Source of the DNA: Parasponia andersonii
Lineage: Eukaryota > Streptophyta > Magnoliopsida > Rosales > Cannabaceae
Direction: 5' to 3'
DNA: 64,000 nt
NCBI GenBank assembly: GCA_002914805.1
Contig: JXTB01000093.1
Coordinates: 24,249 to 88,248, forward strand
Both the position numbers and the translations under genes were made by a program. Positions 13,465-25,560 of the stretch are shown one piece after another. Within the stretch, counting starts at the first letter, position 1. Each line of letters begins with the position of its first letter. The notes under the pieces are model-generated. The model was given only the letters and a program-made list of their open reading frames with translations, was not told where the DNA came from and searched no databases.

Positions 13465-16400
13465 CAGTTCTGGCGATTTGGGTCGGGCCCAATGGGCCGG
13501 CGCGGTACTTTTAGGATCCGGGCCAAGCCCGGCCCTACGCTGGGCCTGGGATTCGCGACTTGATTTTTCTTTTTGGGCCCAGAACTCGTCTGGGCCCTTT
13601 CTCAAAATCTCTCCAACAGTAACAAATGTTACCGTTGGAATTATATCATTTTGTTTTTCTTTTTTTTTTTTAGTTTAAACTATTTTTTTAAATTAAAAAA
13701 AAATTCTTACACTATAATTACCCTACACTCTCCACTCTTTTTTCACATTTACAATTTTTAAATACTTTCTTATTTTCTCATTCTTTCTCTCTAAATCTCT
13801 AATTATATTCTCAATTTTATCTTTTACTCTCTTATCTAATTATTATTTACTAATTATTAATAATTATATTTTATAGTCTCCAAAGTCCAAACACTCCACA
13901 ACTCATAAAGCTTAATTGAAGGTACGATTTAATTTATTTATCATAATTATCTTTTTAATTTATTTAATTTGTAGTACATTTAGTTGTTTGATATTATTAC
14001 TAGTATAATAGTTAGTAGTTTGTAGTTACTAGTTAAGTAGTTAGTAACTTAGTAGTTCTACAAGACTTTGATTTTAATTTCAATGCAATTGTAATTTTTT
14101 GCAATTATGATAGTAATTCATTAATTTGTAGTTTGTAGAAAATTTATTAGAATATTATATTTTAAATTTCAATGAATTTTTAATTTTTAGTAGTTTACAA
14201 TTAAGTTAGTAGTAGAAAATTTATTAAATATATTTTCAATAAATTTGTAATTTATAGTTGTTTACAATAAAGTTAGTAGAAACTAGAAAGTTTATTACAA
14301 TATTAAATTTTTAATTTCAATTAATTTGCAGTAGTTTACAATTAAGTTAGTAGAAGTTTATTAGAATATTATATTTTAAATTTCAATTTATTTGTAATTT
14401 GTTGTTGTTTACAATTAAGTTGGTAGAATATCTATATTTGTAATTTCGATTTATTTATAGTTGTGTATAATTTTAGTATCTATATTTTTAATATAGGATA
14501 TGGATATGTCAAAAAATTTCCCTATTGATTTGGAATTAGATGATGACCAAATTTGCATAGCTGAAGAGGGTGATCAAGTCCCCGAAATACAAACTAATCC
14601 AAATGTTAGTAGAAGTTGTTCACAATTTCAAGATAGTTGTTCGCCGAGTGCAAGCACGACCTCCAAACATGCAAAGACAATTTCCAATGTATGGGACCAT
14701 TTCGATCCAGAATTCAAAGATGAGGCTGATGGTAAGAAGACAAAAATGGCAAGATGTAAATACTGTAAGAAATTATTAACTGCTAAACCATCTAGTGGGA
14801 CCGCTCATTTAAATAGACATAGTGATGCATGTGTCAAAAAACACAAAAAAGACAAGGAGCCCACTCAATCAACTCTTCAACTCAACAAGGATGGTTCGGT
14901 AAGTTCTTGGAACTATGATCCTTTAGTAGTTAGGGAATCTCTAGCACGTTTAATTACTATAAAAGATTTACCATTAGGATTTGATGATTGTAATAGCTAT
15001 GAAGATCATATTAGAAGATCTTATTATCCAAACTTTAAAAGAGTTTCTAGAAATACCACTAAGAGTGATTTGATTAAAGTTTATGAAAATATGCGTAAAG
15101 ATTTAATATCTGAATTAGCTTCATTAAATTTTTGTATTACATTGACATCTGATATTTGGGATGCTAATTCTAAACAAGATTATTTAAGTATAGTTGCACA
15201 TTATTTAGATTCTAGATGGATAATACAAAAAAGAATAATTAGTTTTCGAGTCGTTGATAATAAACATACTGCTGAAATTATTAGAAATAGAATTTTAAAT
15301 TTTGTTGAAGAATATGGCATAGTGAATTGTATTATCTCTATCAATTTAGATAATACTACCGCAAATAAAAAGGCCATAAAATTACTTAGCAATTTGGTAA
15401 GTTCATACATTGGAGGATTCATACTACATCAATGTTGTGCATGTCACATCATCAACCTTATCGTCAAATCAGGTATGGATATTATAAGTGTATATATTAA
15501 AAATATTCGATCTGCTATTGCTTATATTCATGCTTCTAATCCACGCATTGCTGAATTTAAAAGATATTGCATAGCTCAAAGATTAAAACCAAGAAAATTC
15601 CAAGTTGACATGCCTGTAAGGTGGAATTCCATTTATTTAAGGTTGAAAAATGCATTATCATATAAAATTCTAATTACTATATTTTACAATTCAAAAATAG
15701 ATTCATTAGTATTGAAAGATGAAAATTGGTTCATTTGTGAAAAATTTGTACAATTTTTAGATGTTATTCATGAAGCTACTGTTGCATTATTTGGTATTTA
15801 TTATCCTACTTTTCTAATTATTTTACGTCACATTTTTTTTATTGTTGAAATATTTTGTAAGGCAAGATGTGACCCTATATTTGAATCAATTATAATACGT
15901 ATACAAGAAGTATTTTTGAAATATTCGTTTCCAATTCCTTTATTATATTCATTTGCTTTTATTTTAGATCCTAGGGGTAAATTAAATAGTCTTTCTAATT
16001 TAATTAGTTACATTTCTACATGTTTTGAGATAGACTATACTACTGAATATACAAATGCTCGTGACAAATTTTTTGAAGTGTATAGTATATATGAGGCTAA
16101 GTTTGGCAGTAATCAACAACAATACAATCCTCTATAAGAAACTGAAGAATAGTCAAAAAATAAATCTTTTTGGAGCATAGTAGTTTCTCATCCTCAAGGG
16201 TATGGTCGTGGTTCACTATCAACATCATCAAGTTCAAGTCAACTACTACCACCAATAAATCCACAATAATCCTCTGATCTTACTCAATATATTGAGCTAG
16301 ATTCTGACATCGAACCCAATGATGAGAACTTCAAAGTTTTAGAATGGTGGCATAAGCGTCAACCAAGATTCTTGGTGCTTTCACAATTAGCCCGTGACGT

Positions 16401-17012
16401 TTTAACAATTCTGGTACCCACGATTTCTTCAAAATCTACTTTTAATACGACTAAGATGATAGTAGATGAGCGGAGGACTTCGTTGGCTCCTAAAATGATT
16501 GAGATATTAGCATGCGTTAAAGATTGGGAAAAAGTGGCAAAGCGAAATCAAGACACTATTCGTATTTGTAATGAAGAATTGGCCGAAAATTTCAATAACT
16601 TGTACATGAATGATGATGATGAATCATAAACTCATAAAGTCATAATTAATGATATAACAGTTTTTTTAAGTAATAATTTGAATTGTAATAAATGATCATC
16701 AATAAAATCAAATTTCAATATTTCAAATTTATTTGTTTCATTATTTTTCTTAATATCCTATTTAATTATTATTAATTTTTTAACAATAGAAAATATATGT
16801 AGTTTATGTTGTCAACTTTTTTAAATGAAAATTCAATTAAAAAGTTTAAATTTAACATGTTTAAAAAAAGTTGTTAAAAAAAAAATCAAATAGTAGCAAC
16901 AAAAAAAAGACGGGCCGAGTACGGGGCTGGCCCGGCTCGGTTTTGGCCCGTCAAAAAGCCTGGCGGGCCAACGGGCCCGGCCCGGGCCGGTCCGCCTATT
17001 TTGCCACCTCTA
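13465..17012 (+). mobile_element. hAT transposon with 8-bp target duplication
   Basis: A 3548-bp element is bounded by GTTCTCAC (13457-13464) and GTTCCCAC (17013-17020), an 8-bp target duplication with one mismatch, as expected for hAT elements. The ends are imperfect inverted repeats: CAGTTCTGGCGATTTGGG on the left, and TAGAGGTGGCAAAATAGG on the right when reverse-complemented. Both subterminal regions are rich in GGGCC/GGCCC words. The interior carries a BED-type transposase gene with internal stops, so this copy cannot make full-length transposase. The 7/8 target match and diverged ends indicate an old insertion. Confidence 0.9.
14500..16629 (+). pseudogene. hAT transposase (BED zinc finger, RICESLEEPER-type), broken
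   Basis: The open part (14500-16137, 545 residues) has a BED zinc finger at about residues 62-111 with C86, C89, H107 and C111. It is followed by the RNase H-like transposase core with acidic motifs (LTSDIWDA, then NLDNTTANK) and the conserved PVRWNSIYL segment. After a TAA at 16135-16137 the same frame continues through two more stops (TAG 16150-16152 and TAA 16267-16269) into the hAT dimerisation domain (16372-16629: LARDVLTILVPTISSKSTF, then LAPKMIEILACVKDW). The frame is intact throughout; only nonsense changes break it. It could still produce a truncated protein lacking the dimerisation domain, but not a complete transposase. Confidence 0.88.
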
Positions 17013-17020
17013 GTTCCCAC

Positions 17021-17739
17021 CAATTCATAAGTCATAACCTCTAATATGCCTGAATTCACCTCTAATTTCATAGAGATTAGTTTTTTAACAAATCAAAAAG
17101 TAATAAGCTATGAAAGAAAGTCCAGTTTAACATCAAGGATTAAGATCTATATGCTAAGAGCTACTTTGTAATAATATAAAAATTGAGTTACGGTACTCTA
17201 ATTCTTTATATTACCTGGTCCAGTTCAATATACATAACTTGTTTATGTTGTATTAGTATTTCTATCAGAAGTCAGATACTTCAATGATTTGAGACACATC
17301 ATTCCCGTTGAGATAGACAAATACTACAACCTATAGTAAATAAAGTATTCCATCTTTATTTACAGATTGTAAACTTCTTCATTTAAACTTAGATAAAGAA
17401 ACAAGTCTCCCCATAATTAACACTTAATCATGTTTGTTTCTTTATACATATATAAAATTATGGAATCTTTTTCAGATGAATAAACTATTCAACTAAGATA
17501 GTTTAATTTAGCAAATATCATAATTGTATATAAGAGAAAGTTATTTATACTTAAAATTGGTAAAATTAGAAATCTACTTTTTTGGGCAAAAATCCCAACA
17601 TCACTCACAAAGTATCGATATTAAAACAAGAGAGATTGTGAGAGGAAAATTGCGCAATAGAATTTCAACCCGAAAAAAGAAAAAAATATACAAATTCGAA
17701 TAATAAAAAAATATTATTAAAGATCAAAAACACTTTTTA
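17021..17739. other. Non-coding repeat-like DNA right of the hAT element
   Basis: No gene is visible. On the minus strand the sequence TGTTGGGATTTTTGCCC near 17602 could be the start of a long copia-type LTR running leftward, interrupted by the hAT element. No matching end, primer site or coding region was found. Confidence 0.3.
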
Positions 17740-17990
17740 CCACCCAATACTATCGATTTGAGTTGGATTGTTTCCTAAAAGATATTAATAATTTATTGAC
17801 TATTTTTTCGGATGTTTTAGTTAGCTACGTCCCTAGATAGTGTAACAATATAGCTCACGGATTGGCTAAATTAGTACTTAGAATAGACGATGAATTTTCT
17901 TGGATGGAGGAAATCCCTTCTTCTATTGTGTTTGTTATAATTTCTGATTGTTTTATCCAATACAAACTTTTTCTCAAAAAAAGAAGAAGA
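17740..17990 (+). pseudogene. LINE 3' remnant (RNase H C-terminus and A-rich tail)
   Basis: A plus-strand frame at about 17821-17935 reads SYVPR, a stop, then CNNIAHGLAKLVLRIDDEF and a WMEEIPS segment. This resembles the C-terminal part of the RNase H-like domain found at the 3' ends of plant L1-type LINEs (asparagine, then an AHxLAK core, then a W-containing tail). It is followed by an A-rich tail near 17970-17990. Only this short 3' piece was recognised, consistent with 5' truncation. Confidence 0.55.
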
Positions 17991-18251
17991 AATTAATCAC
18001 TTTTCAAAATGGGGTATGCCAAATGGTATATTGAATTTAATTTATATACTAAACGTATAAAAATTTTGGGCAAAGATTGGGATTTACCCAAAATTTACAC
18101 TAGATGTGACATAACTTTTAGACATATAACTTTAAGAGGTATGATGTTACTTTAAAATACAAAGCGGTTGAAATACATGTATGTAAGTTTGTGTGTCTTT
18201 ATTATTACTCTTAAATTTTTATATCGTTACACATACTAATTATTTATTTAT

Positions 18252-18484
18252 GGTTGTCAATTTAGTAGATATTTTTTTTAACCTACATATAGGTATTTTT
18301 TTAACTAATGGATAATCATATAACAGCGATCCAACAATTATAATGATGTACATGAAAAAATATGTATCATTAATATTATTTTTTTCTTTTATTTTTTACT
18401 ATAAATAATATGTATGATAAATTTTAATTGGCCAAAATGATACCTGAACATAAGTAAAAAAAAATACCTAAAGAATTGATGCCC
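18252..18484. mobile_element. MITE family A, copy 1 (diverged)
   Basis: It begins GGTTGTCAATTTAGTAG and ends AATACCTAAAGAATTGATGCCC, with the same order of interior words as the two copies at 44445-44942 (a GATCCAAC segment, a run ending ATGTATCATTAAT, then a TTGGCCAAAATGATACCT segment). It is non-coding and AT-rich. More substitutions than in the 44-kb copies suggest an older insertion. Confidence 0.6.
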
Positions 18485-20040
18485 TTTATTCATTTATTTT
18501 AAATATATAACGAATTACTAATAACATATTTATTAATTTTATATACCATGTATATTAGTTCTTATATCGGGCAAATAATTTTAGCCCAGAGATATCAATT
18601 TATAAGAGTTGATTACATTTTTTTTACTTTGTATTTGAACTGTATTCTAAATTAATACATTTTTGATTATTATTAACAATGTTATTCAAATGTACAATCT
18701 ATAGATATTTTTGTTCCAACATATTTCTAACCATTGAGTTTACTAAAATAGTCCCTTAAATTAAATTCAAAGTAGTCTTTTAAATTTTAAACTTATATAT
18801 TTTCAAGTAATTCAAACTTAAAACTAAATTGAAACTAATAATAAATATTAAAAGCTCTAAGTTTTCATATATTTTAATTGAATTTTTGGATTTCTTTACT
18901 ATTTGTTATTTATTATTAATTTTAAATTGAATTACTTTTAAATATAGATGGGTTTATAAGTGTACTATAGACTCCAAATTAGTTTTTGACATTTGTCACA
19001 AATTTGAAATTTTAAGGACAATATTCATAATAATGTTCAAAATACAATATATATTGAACAATTATAATATGTTGAAAAATAAACATTTGTTTCGAAAGAG
19101 TCTTAAAGTTGTTTGGCATCATAACTGAAAAATAGTTTTTTGTTTTTAAAAACAGAAAACTGTTTTCTAAGAACAGGTAAGAGTGTTTGGTAATATTATC
19201 TGATAATAGTTTTTAAAAACAGAATTAAAGAAAACAAAAAATTAAGAGAACAACAAGATATTGTTTTCAAGGTATTTTCTTAATTTTTTTTTTTTCTGAA
19301 AAAAAATAAAAATTCTTTCATATGAGTTTCATATACACATTTTCTTGTAATTTTCTCTCTCATCACCTTCTCTAACCACTCTCTCTCATCACTTTCTCTA
19401 TCTTCATTCTCTTAATTCTCATTCTCTATTATCATTTTCTCACTTCTCATTCTCTCTCATCACTTTCTCTCTCCTCATTTTATTTCATCACTTTCTCTCT
19501 CATCATTTTCTATCCCTTCATTTTTTTTAATCATATTATTTCCTCTCATTCTTTATTACTACTTTGTTTTTTATCTCTATGCATTTTTATCAATTTCTCT
19601 CTCCTTATTCTCTTCCTTGAATTTATCACTTTGGTCACTTTCTCTTAATTTTTTCTCTCTAATATTTTTTTTATAATACAAATATAATTTTTTCTCTTAA
19701 AAATTATTTTTAAAAAATATTTACTAAACATCCATTATTTTTTGAAAATATTATAAAATAATTTTTATTCTTATTTATGAAAATATAACTCTGAAAACAA
19801 AAAAAAACAAAAAACAAAAAACAAAAAACAATTGCAAACAAAAACAAAAAACAATTGCAAACAGGCTTGATACTCTCTCATTTTGGTTATTTCCTCTTAG
19901 TTATATTCTCCTTAATACCCAATATACCTGAAAAAAAAAAAAAGTAAATAAATTTTTTGAGTTTGAGTTTGAGTTTGAGTTTGTTTTGAATTAAACGTTC
20001 GAAAAAGAAATTCCCTCTTAGAAGTCGTAAGTTCTGAGAT
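18485..20040. other. AT-rich intergenic DNA and SEND1 upstream region
   Basis: No gene is seen. At about 19109-19870 there is a possible inverted-repeat element (left AAGTTGTTTGGCATC, right reverse-complemented AAGCCTGTTTGCAATTG) whose interior has a pyrimidine-rich repeat of TCTCATCACTTTCTC-like units (19345-19650). The last 150 bases before 20041 are the SEND1 promoter/5' UTR zone and include a short (TTTGAG)n tract. Confidence 0.45.
19956..19984. repeat. (TTTGAG)n hexanucleotide tract upstream of SEND1
   Basis: About four to five TTTGAG units run in tandem 60-85 bases before the SEND1 start codon, probably in the 5' UTR or core promoter. Confidence 0.8.
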
Positions 20041-23000
20041 ATGGGCGTAAAGAATTTGTGGGATGTTTTCGAATCCTGCAAGAAAACTCTCCCACTTCAC
20101 CATCTTCAGTGAGTTCTCTCTCTAAATCAGAAATCAGAAAACACTTTTTTTTTTTTTTTTTAAATTTCTATTCTTTTTTTCTTTTTCAAAATTTTCTTGA
20201 ATTTCTCGGGAATTTTTTGTTGCAGGAACAAAAGAATATGCATAGATCTCTCATGCTGGATGGTTCAACTCCAAAATGTGAGCAAGTCCCACTCTTGTTT
20301 GAAGGAGAAGGTTTCTCTTAAGGGTCTTTTTCACCGCCTTCGAGCTCTCATTGCGTTGAATTGCAGCCTTATATTCGTTACAGGTATACCCCTTTTGTTG
20401 TTCTTCTAATAAGTTACTGTAAAGGGTCTTGTTTAGTTTTGAAAGTTGAGATGGATCTTATGCACATTAGGTGCTTGCTTATTTTGCCCAATGAGTGCTT
20501 AAATTGCATATCCAGCTTTCTGCCATTATTAAAGAAGAAGATTGTGACCCGATTTAGTTACCATCTAATCTATAAACCTTTGTCAGTGTATTTTTTTCTG
20601 TTTGAATGCTTAGATTTGAGAAAGAAACGCCCCTTTTTCGAAGTTGGAAAGTACATGGCTGGAAGTGCCGTTTGAGTCTCTCTAATATCATGTACTAGGA
20701 ATAGAAAATCATTTTGAAGTCATATATAATTGAAGGCTTGTGTATTTTGGCGTGTTACACAGACGTTCTCATAAACAGAGTTACTTGTTTTAGTTGATTT
20801 GTTCTTTTGTTTAGCTAGGGTGGGTGCTATTTTTTTCCCCTTAGTGGTTTTATTGATGTAGCCAGGAGGTAATGTTCTTTGCTCTTTCTTATAGATGGAT
20901 CTATTCCTGCTATCAAGATATCGACTTACAGGCGCCGCTTAAATTTAACAACTGAGGTGAGAATCCTATCACAGATTCAAAATTTAGTAGCTTTTAAACT
21001 TGTATCTAGAAACACATCCAAACATATTTGTATACATTTTTCTCTCACCTATACTGACGTTATTTAATGAAGGCAGGTCAATAACAATGAAACAAACTCA
21101 GAAAAGGCATCTTCCCTACGTCGGAATATGGGTTCTGAGTTTTCTTGCATGATAAAGGAGGCAAAAATGTTAGGCATGTCTCTTGGCATTCCTTGCTTAG
21201 ATGGGTAATTATGCATTTCCTTCTCTTCTTTTATCTTGTTTATTTTCTTGTTGGCTTTTAGAGAATCCATTGGCTAACAGAAACTTATTGAATGCATTGG
21301 TTTGTCCTTGCATATAGGATGGAGGAAGCTGAAGCACAATGTGCCTTATTGAACTCTGAATTATTATGTGTGAGTTCTTTACTTGGATTTGTTGGATTTT
21401 CTATCGTATGCCACAAAGAGCATCGTCATTTACATTCTTAACCTTTTTCGGTAACATATTAATTTAATAATGTTTATCCTATATGTAATAATTATGATCA
21501 ACAGGATGGATGTTTCACTTCAGATTCAGATATCTTTCTTTTTGGTGCAAGGACAGTGTACAGAGATATCTGCCTCGGTGAGTAGTTGGCAAATTTTGCG
21601 TGAAAGTATTCTTATTGGTTCAAGTAATTGGTATTTTATTACTGCAACTTGTTGTAGCGTATGTTTGGTTATATTTGCTATATTTGTCCACTAATTGTGC
21701 CAATCATTTGCAAATGAATTAGGAGATGGTTATGTTGTATGCTATGAAATGTCCGACATAGAAGGACAACTTGGATTTGGAAGGAACTCATTGGTAATCT
21801 TCTAGTCAACCTTGTGAATTTACTGATCAACATTGTTTTCTTTCTATGGATCTGTTACAATTTTCTGTGTTTTGATCTTATATGCAATTGATCATTCTCC
21901 GGTAGAATGGCAAAAGTTAATTATTTAGTCTCATTGCGCATGAACTTTTTATCAAAAGTTGGTTAGGAGAAACTTTCTCTTGTCTTTAACTTGAAAAATC
22001 TCTTTAACTATTTTCTCTTTGAAATTGATGAACATGAATATTCTACTGTGAACTCATTCCTTTGAGATAATTCTATGATTTGATTAGACGCCCATCATTT
22101 TTCTATTTGAGTTCTTAATTTTGCATGACATTATACGCTGTGTATTCCTTTGCCTTCTGCTGTCATCCACCTTTTATATTTTCCAAGTGTGTGTTATAGA
22201 TTTATACGAGTTTTTTTCCCAATGTAATTGAGTTTTTAAATTTAGAAGGCAACCCTTGAATTTTTTCATTGTGATGTGTGATCCATAGATCTCTCTTGCC
22301 CTATTTCTTGGAAGTGACTATTCTCATGGAGTTCATGGCCTGGGTCGTGTAAGTTCTAAAACCTGTTCATTTAGATGTTACTTTCAACTTAAATTTTGCA
22401 CCAAGTTTTATAGTTGATAAGATAAACGAGTCAATACTTGTGCTTTCTTCTCTTGGTTTTAGGAATCAGCTTGTCAAATTGTGAAATCTATTGGAGACAA
22501 TGTTGTCCTCCAGAAAATAGCATCAGAAGGGCTTTCCTTTGCTAAGAAGACAAAAGGATCAAAGAATCGAGGGCAAAATTCCAAGAACAACCAGGAGAAC
22601 TTAATAAATTATGAGATGAATATGAATGGTACATTCTAGAAACGACTGTATTTACATATGTACATATGCTCATGTGCACATATAGGAATTGATAGTTTTC
22701 CAGGCTGTATGTCATTTCATGTTGAAGATTTAAGCAGTTTTTTTTACTAAATTTGCTAGAACGAACTTAGAGTTAAAGTTCTCAATTGTGTTGTGTAGGA
22801 GGCAAGAAGTGTTCACCAGAAGGCTATTCATTTTTGGAGGTGATGAATGCATATTTAAAACCCAGGTGCCACTCGGCAGATTCTGATGCTGTGCATAGGT
22901 AAACTCTTGGTGTTTGGACCTTGTCACTTCTAGTATGCCTCAAAACAATCAAATGACAACTATTTTTTGATCTGCAAGACCATCAACATCTGCATTGAAG

Positions 23001-24941
23001 AGCCTTGCAGCGTTTTGACTTTTGATACCACATATGGTCACAAAAGCATTTTATTTTACCTTTTTCACCCAAGGTTCTTAAACTACTGCAGTTTGCTGAC
23101 AGTTGGCTGATTAAGTTGCGAGGCCCACCATACTGATGTAAAATCGGATCTAGACTGTAGGTTCTACTCTATAAAATCTGGTCAATAAACTTACTTTAAA
23201 CTGTCTTCTGAAGGGTTCTTATTCAGCATTCATTTCAACATGTCGAAATTCAGCAAATATGTGGTCGGTTCTTTGGGTGGCCTCCTGAGAAAACAGGTTT
23301 TCATCTTTTCTTTTGCCTTTATGGATCTGCCATTCATCTTCATCCTTGAATACGTGATATGCACCATGTTAATTTTTATTTTGTTTCATGTTACTTCAGA
23401 ATATTGTAGTGGCTAACTCATGGTTTATCTTCTATCATGCGATGCATACCAGTTGGCTTTAGCCACTGTCTCTCTGATGGCTGATAAAAGATATTCTTAA
23501 TTGAAGTCACAACTGAAGAAATTTTAATTTAATTGAAAACTAGTAGAATTTTTTATTGTTCAAGACATGGTACAGTATTTTGCAAATTTGAAATCGATAC
23601 ATTGGACTTTCGAGACATCATAAAATTCATAGTTTGAAAATTTTTGTAAGGCACAAAGAGCATTTTTTTTAAATCCTTTCAAAAATAGGAAAGGAGAGAG
23701 GATTTACTTGTCTTTTAGCTTATTCATTATCCATGTTTCAGACGAGTATATCCTTCCAAAGATTGCAGAAAGAGATTTACGACGTTTTGCCAATTTGCGC
23801 TCAACTTCTTTGGAACTTGGAGTGAGGCTTCCCTTGCATGAGGTGCCACAAAACTCTTGCTAATCGTCCGTCTTTTGATTCTTGTACAGCTAACTAAATC
23901 TTGTCAAAATATGGAAAATAACTTAAAAACCAAATAGATAAGATGAAAAGTAGTACGAAATTAGAGTTTACTAGAGACTCTTTTTCTTACACCAATTGTA
24001 TTATTAGGCCACCCTCTTACTTTGATGGTTATGCATGACTCAAAAACTTCCTTCCATTGATAGATGCCAACCAAGTGCCCGGTGTCTGGAATCATAAAGC
24101 AGAGAAAAGTTCAGGGAAAAGAATGCTACGAAGTTTCATGGGAAGAGCAGCATGGACTTAAAACCTCCATTGTTCCAGCAGATCTCTTGAAGAGGTCATC
24201 GAGTTTCTTTATCATAGCAGACATTCTTATTATAAGAACAATATAAATCTCCTCTTTCATCTGAAAAATCAAAGTTGTAGAATTTCCTCCATAAATCTCT
24301 TATTTTTGTTTGTCTACAGTGCCTGTCCCGAGAAGATTGTGGAGTTCGAAGAGGAAAAAGCTCACAGCAAGAAACAGACCCGACGAAAAGTAGGACCAAA
24401 GAAGGCAGGAGATGAATCTTCAATGGCTGAAATTGATCGAAGGCTTCGAAATCTCTTGCTGGACATTGAAACTGGAAGTAACACTATCACTTGTCCTTCT
24501 CTTCTTGCTTCAGAAAGAGAGATCCCGAAAAACAAAAGCAAGGTTCAACCAACAATCCCAGTTCTCAATGAAGATTCGGAATGTTACACTGAAAGTGGAA
24601 GCAACGCCATCACTTGCCCTTCTCTTCCTAGTTCAGAAAGAGAGAGATCAGAAAACCGAAGCAAAGTTGATCCAACAATCCCAGTTCTCAATAACGATTC
24701 GGAAAGTCACATTGAAACGGGTACAAGTGGTGCTGCTGTTAAGTACGAGAATGAGATAATTGATCTCCTGAGCCCTTCCCCTCCGAGATTGGCACGTACA
24801 TTATTAACGAAGCAAGAAGAAAATGCAAGTGTTAAAGTGGTTGATGTAATAGAATTGAGCGAGTCAGAAACTGAGATGTCGCCTGAGCACCATAGGAAGG
24901 CTAAAGAGTTGAGATTGTTTATAGCAAGCATCAAAGACTGA
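20041..24941 (+). CDS. SEND1: Flap endonuclease GEN-like 2 / single-strand DNA endonuclease 1
   Basis: Fourteen exons join in frame with GT-AG introns to give 624 residues: 20041-20108, 20226-20383, 20895-20956, 21077-21204, 21318-21369, 21505-21577, 21723-21793, 22289-22348, 22463-22628, 22799-22898, 23214-23296, 23742-23842, 24064-24194, 24320-24941. The N-terminus MGVKNLWDVFESCKKTLP is the XPG/Rad2 N domain. Metal-binding acids of the family are visible: D30 (ICIDLSCW), D76 (VTDGSIP), E142 and E144 (MEEAEAQ), D163 and D165 (TSDSDIF), D214 (LGSDYSHG). A chromodomain-like segment follows at about residues 380-425 and the acidic/basic tail is poorly conserved. Family members cut Holliday junctions and branched DNA in the nucleus; Arabidopsis SEND1 (At3g48900) backs up MUS81 and helps maintain telomeres. 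The tail carries a 41-residue tandem duplication. A copia element lies 273 bases past the stop. Confidence 0.93.
24474..24719 (+). repeat. 123-bp in-frame tandem duplication in the SEND1 last exon
   Basis: Two adjacent 123-bp units (24474-24596 and 24597-24719) encode two 41-residue copies with shared landmarks GSNxITCPSL, then SERE, then PTIPVLN, then DSE. The DNA similarity is high, so the duplication is fairly recent. It keeps the reading frame and lies in the unstructured C-terminal tail. Confidence 0.92.
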
Positions 24942-25214
24942 TATATTTTTTTCTCCAGGGTCATTCAAACTAAACTAGTGTAAATTTGAATGCAGTGTAT
25001 TTATTTTGTAGATCTCTTCAGCACCGGAGACTTGCAATGAAATCTAATGCGCACACTTGGTGACTACACTTCTAGACAGTAAACAATATTTAAGCAGATG
25101 GCTTGATGAACCAGAATTTTGTTATAATTCTAAAGCAAATGGAAAGATTATGTAATTAATTATACTTAAAAGAAAAACGAGGTAGGTCAAATGACAAATT
25201 CTATAAATAATGAC
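24942..25214. other. SEND1 3' flank up to the copia insertion
   Basis: This is probably the SEND1 3' UTR and terminator zone. It ends in ATGAC (25210-25214), the left target-site copy of the copia element. Confidence 0.5.
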
Positions 25215-25450
25215 TATTAGAGGAATTAATTTATTACTTATGTATTTATGTAATTATCTTATTAGTTTGCTATTTATGTTTTGTATATATCTGTATTGAC
25301 AACAAATCTCATAGATTAGGTAATTAGCTAAATTTTAAAATATTTGATTTACTATTAATTGAGATTTGGTCAACAGCCTAATCTCTTATACGTGTATATA
25401 TACCTTACCTTTATTCAATGAAAAGTGAGTTATTATTTCCAACTTCTATA
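25215..25450 (+). repeat. Left LTR of the copia element (236 bp)
   Basis: It begins TATTAGAGG and ends TTCTATA, so the termini are TA...TA rather than TG...CA. A TATATATA-rich segment at about 25396 followed by TTCAATGAAAAG could be the promoter/polyadenylation region. It differs from the right LTR by nine substitutions, all transitions, and by lacking a 29-bp duplication. Confidence 0.93.
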
Positions 25451-25462
25451 TGGTATCAGAGC
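25451..25462 (+). other. Primer-binding site of the copia element
   Basis: TGGTATCAGAGC immediately follows the left LTR and matches the standard plant copia primer site complementary to initiator methionine tRNA. Confidence 0.93.
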
Positions 25463-25560
25463 TATCATGTTTCTGATCTGTTTTCTTTTCCTTTCTTTTA
25501 CTTTCTCTCCTTTTTTTTTTTTTTTTCCTTCCTCATAATTCTCTTTTCTCTTTCACCATA

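Noticed and set aside
13478-13761. Small ORFs at the hAT left end
   Set aside because: They lie in the GC-rich subterminal region and have no protein-like pattern.
20058-20675. Alternative ORFs around SEND1 exons 1-2
   Set aside because: They run through introns in the wrong frame; the spliced frame gives the full XPG N domain.
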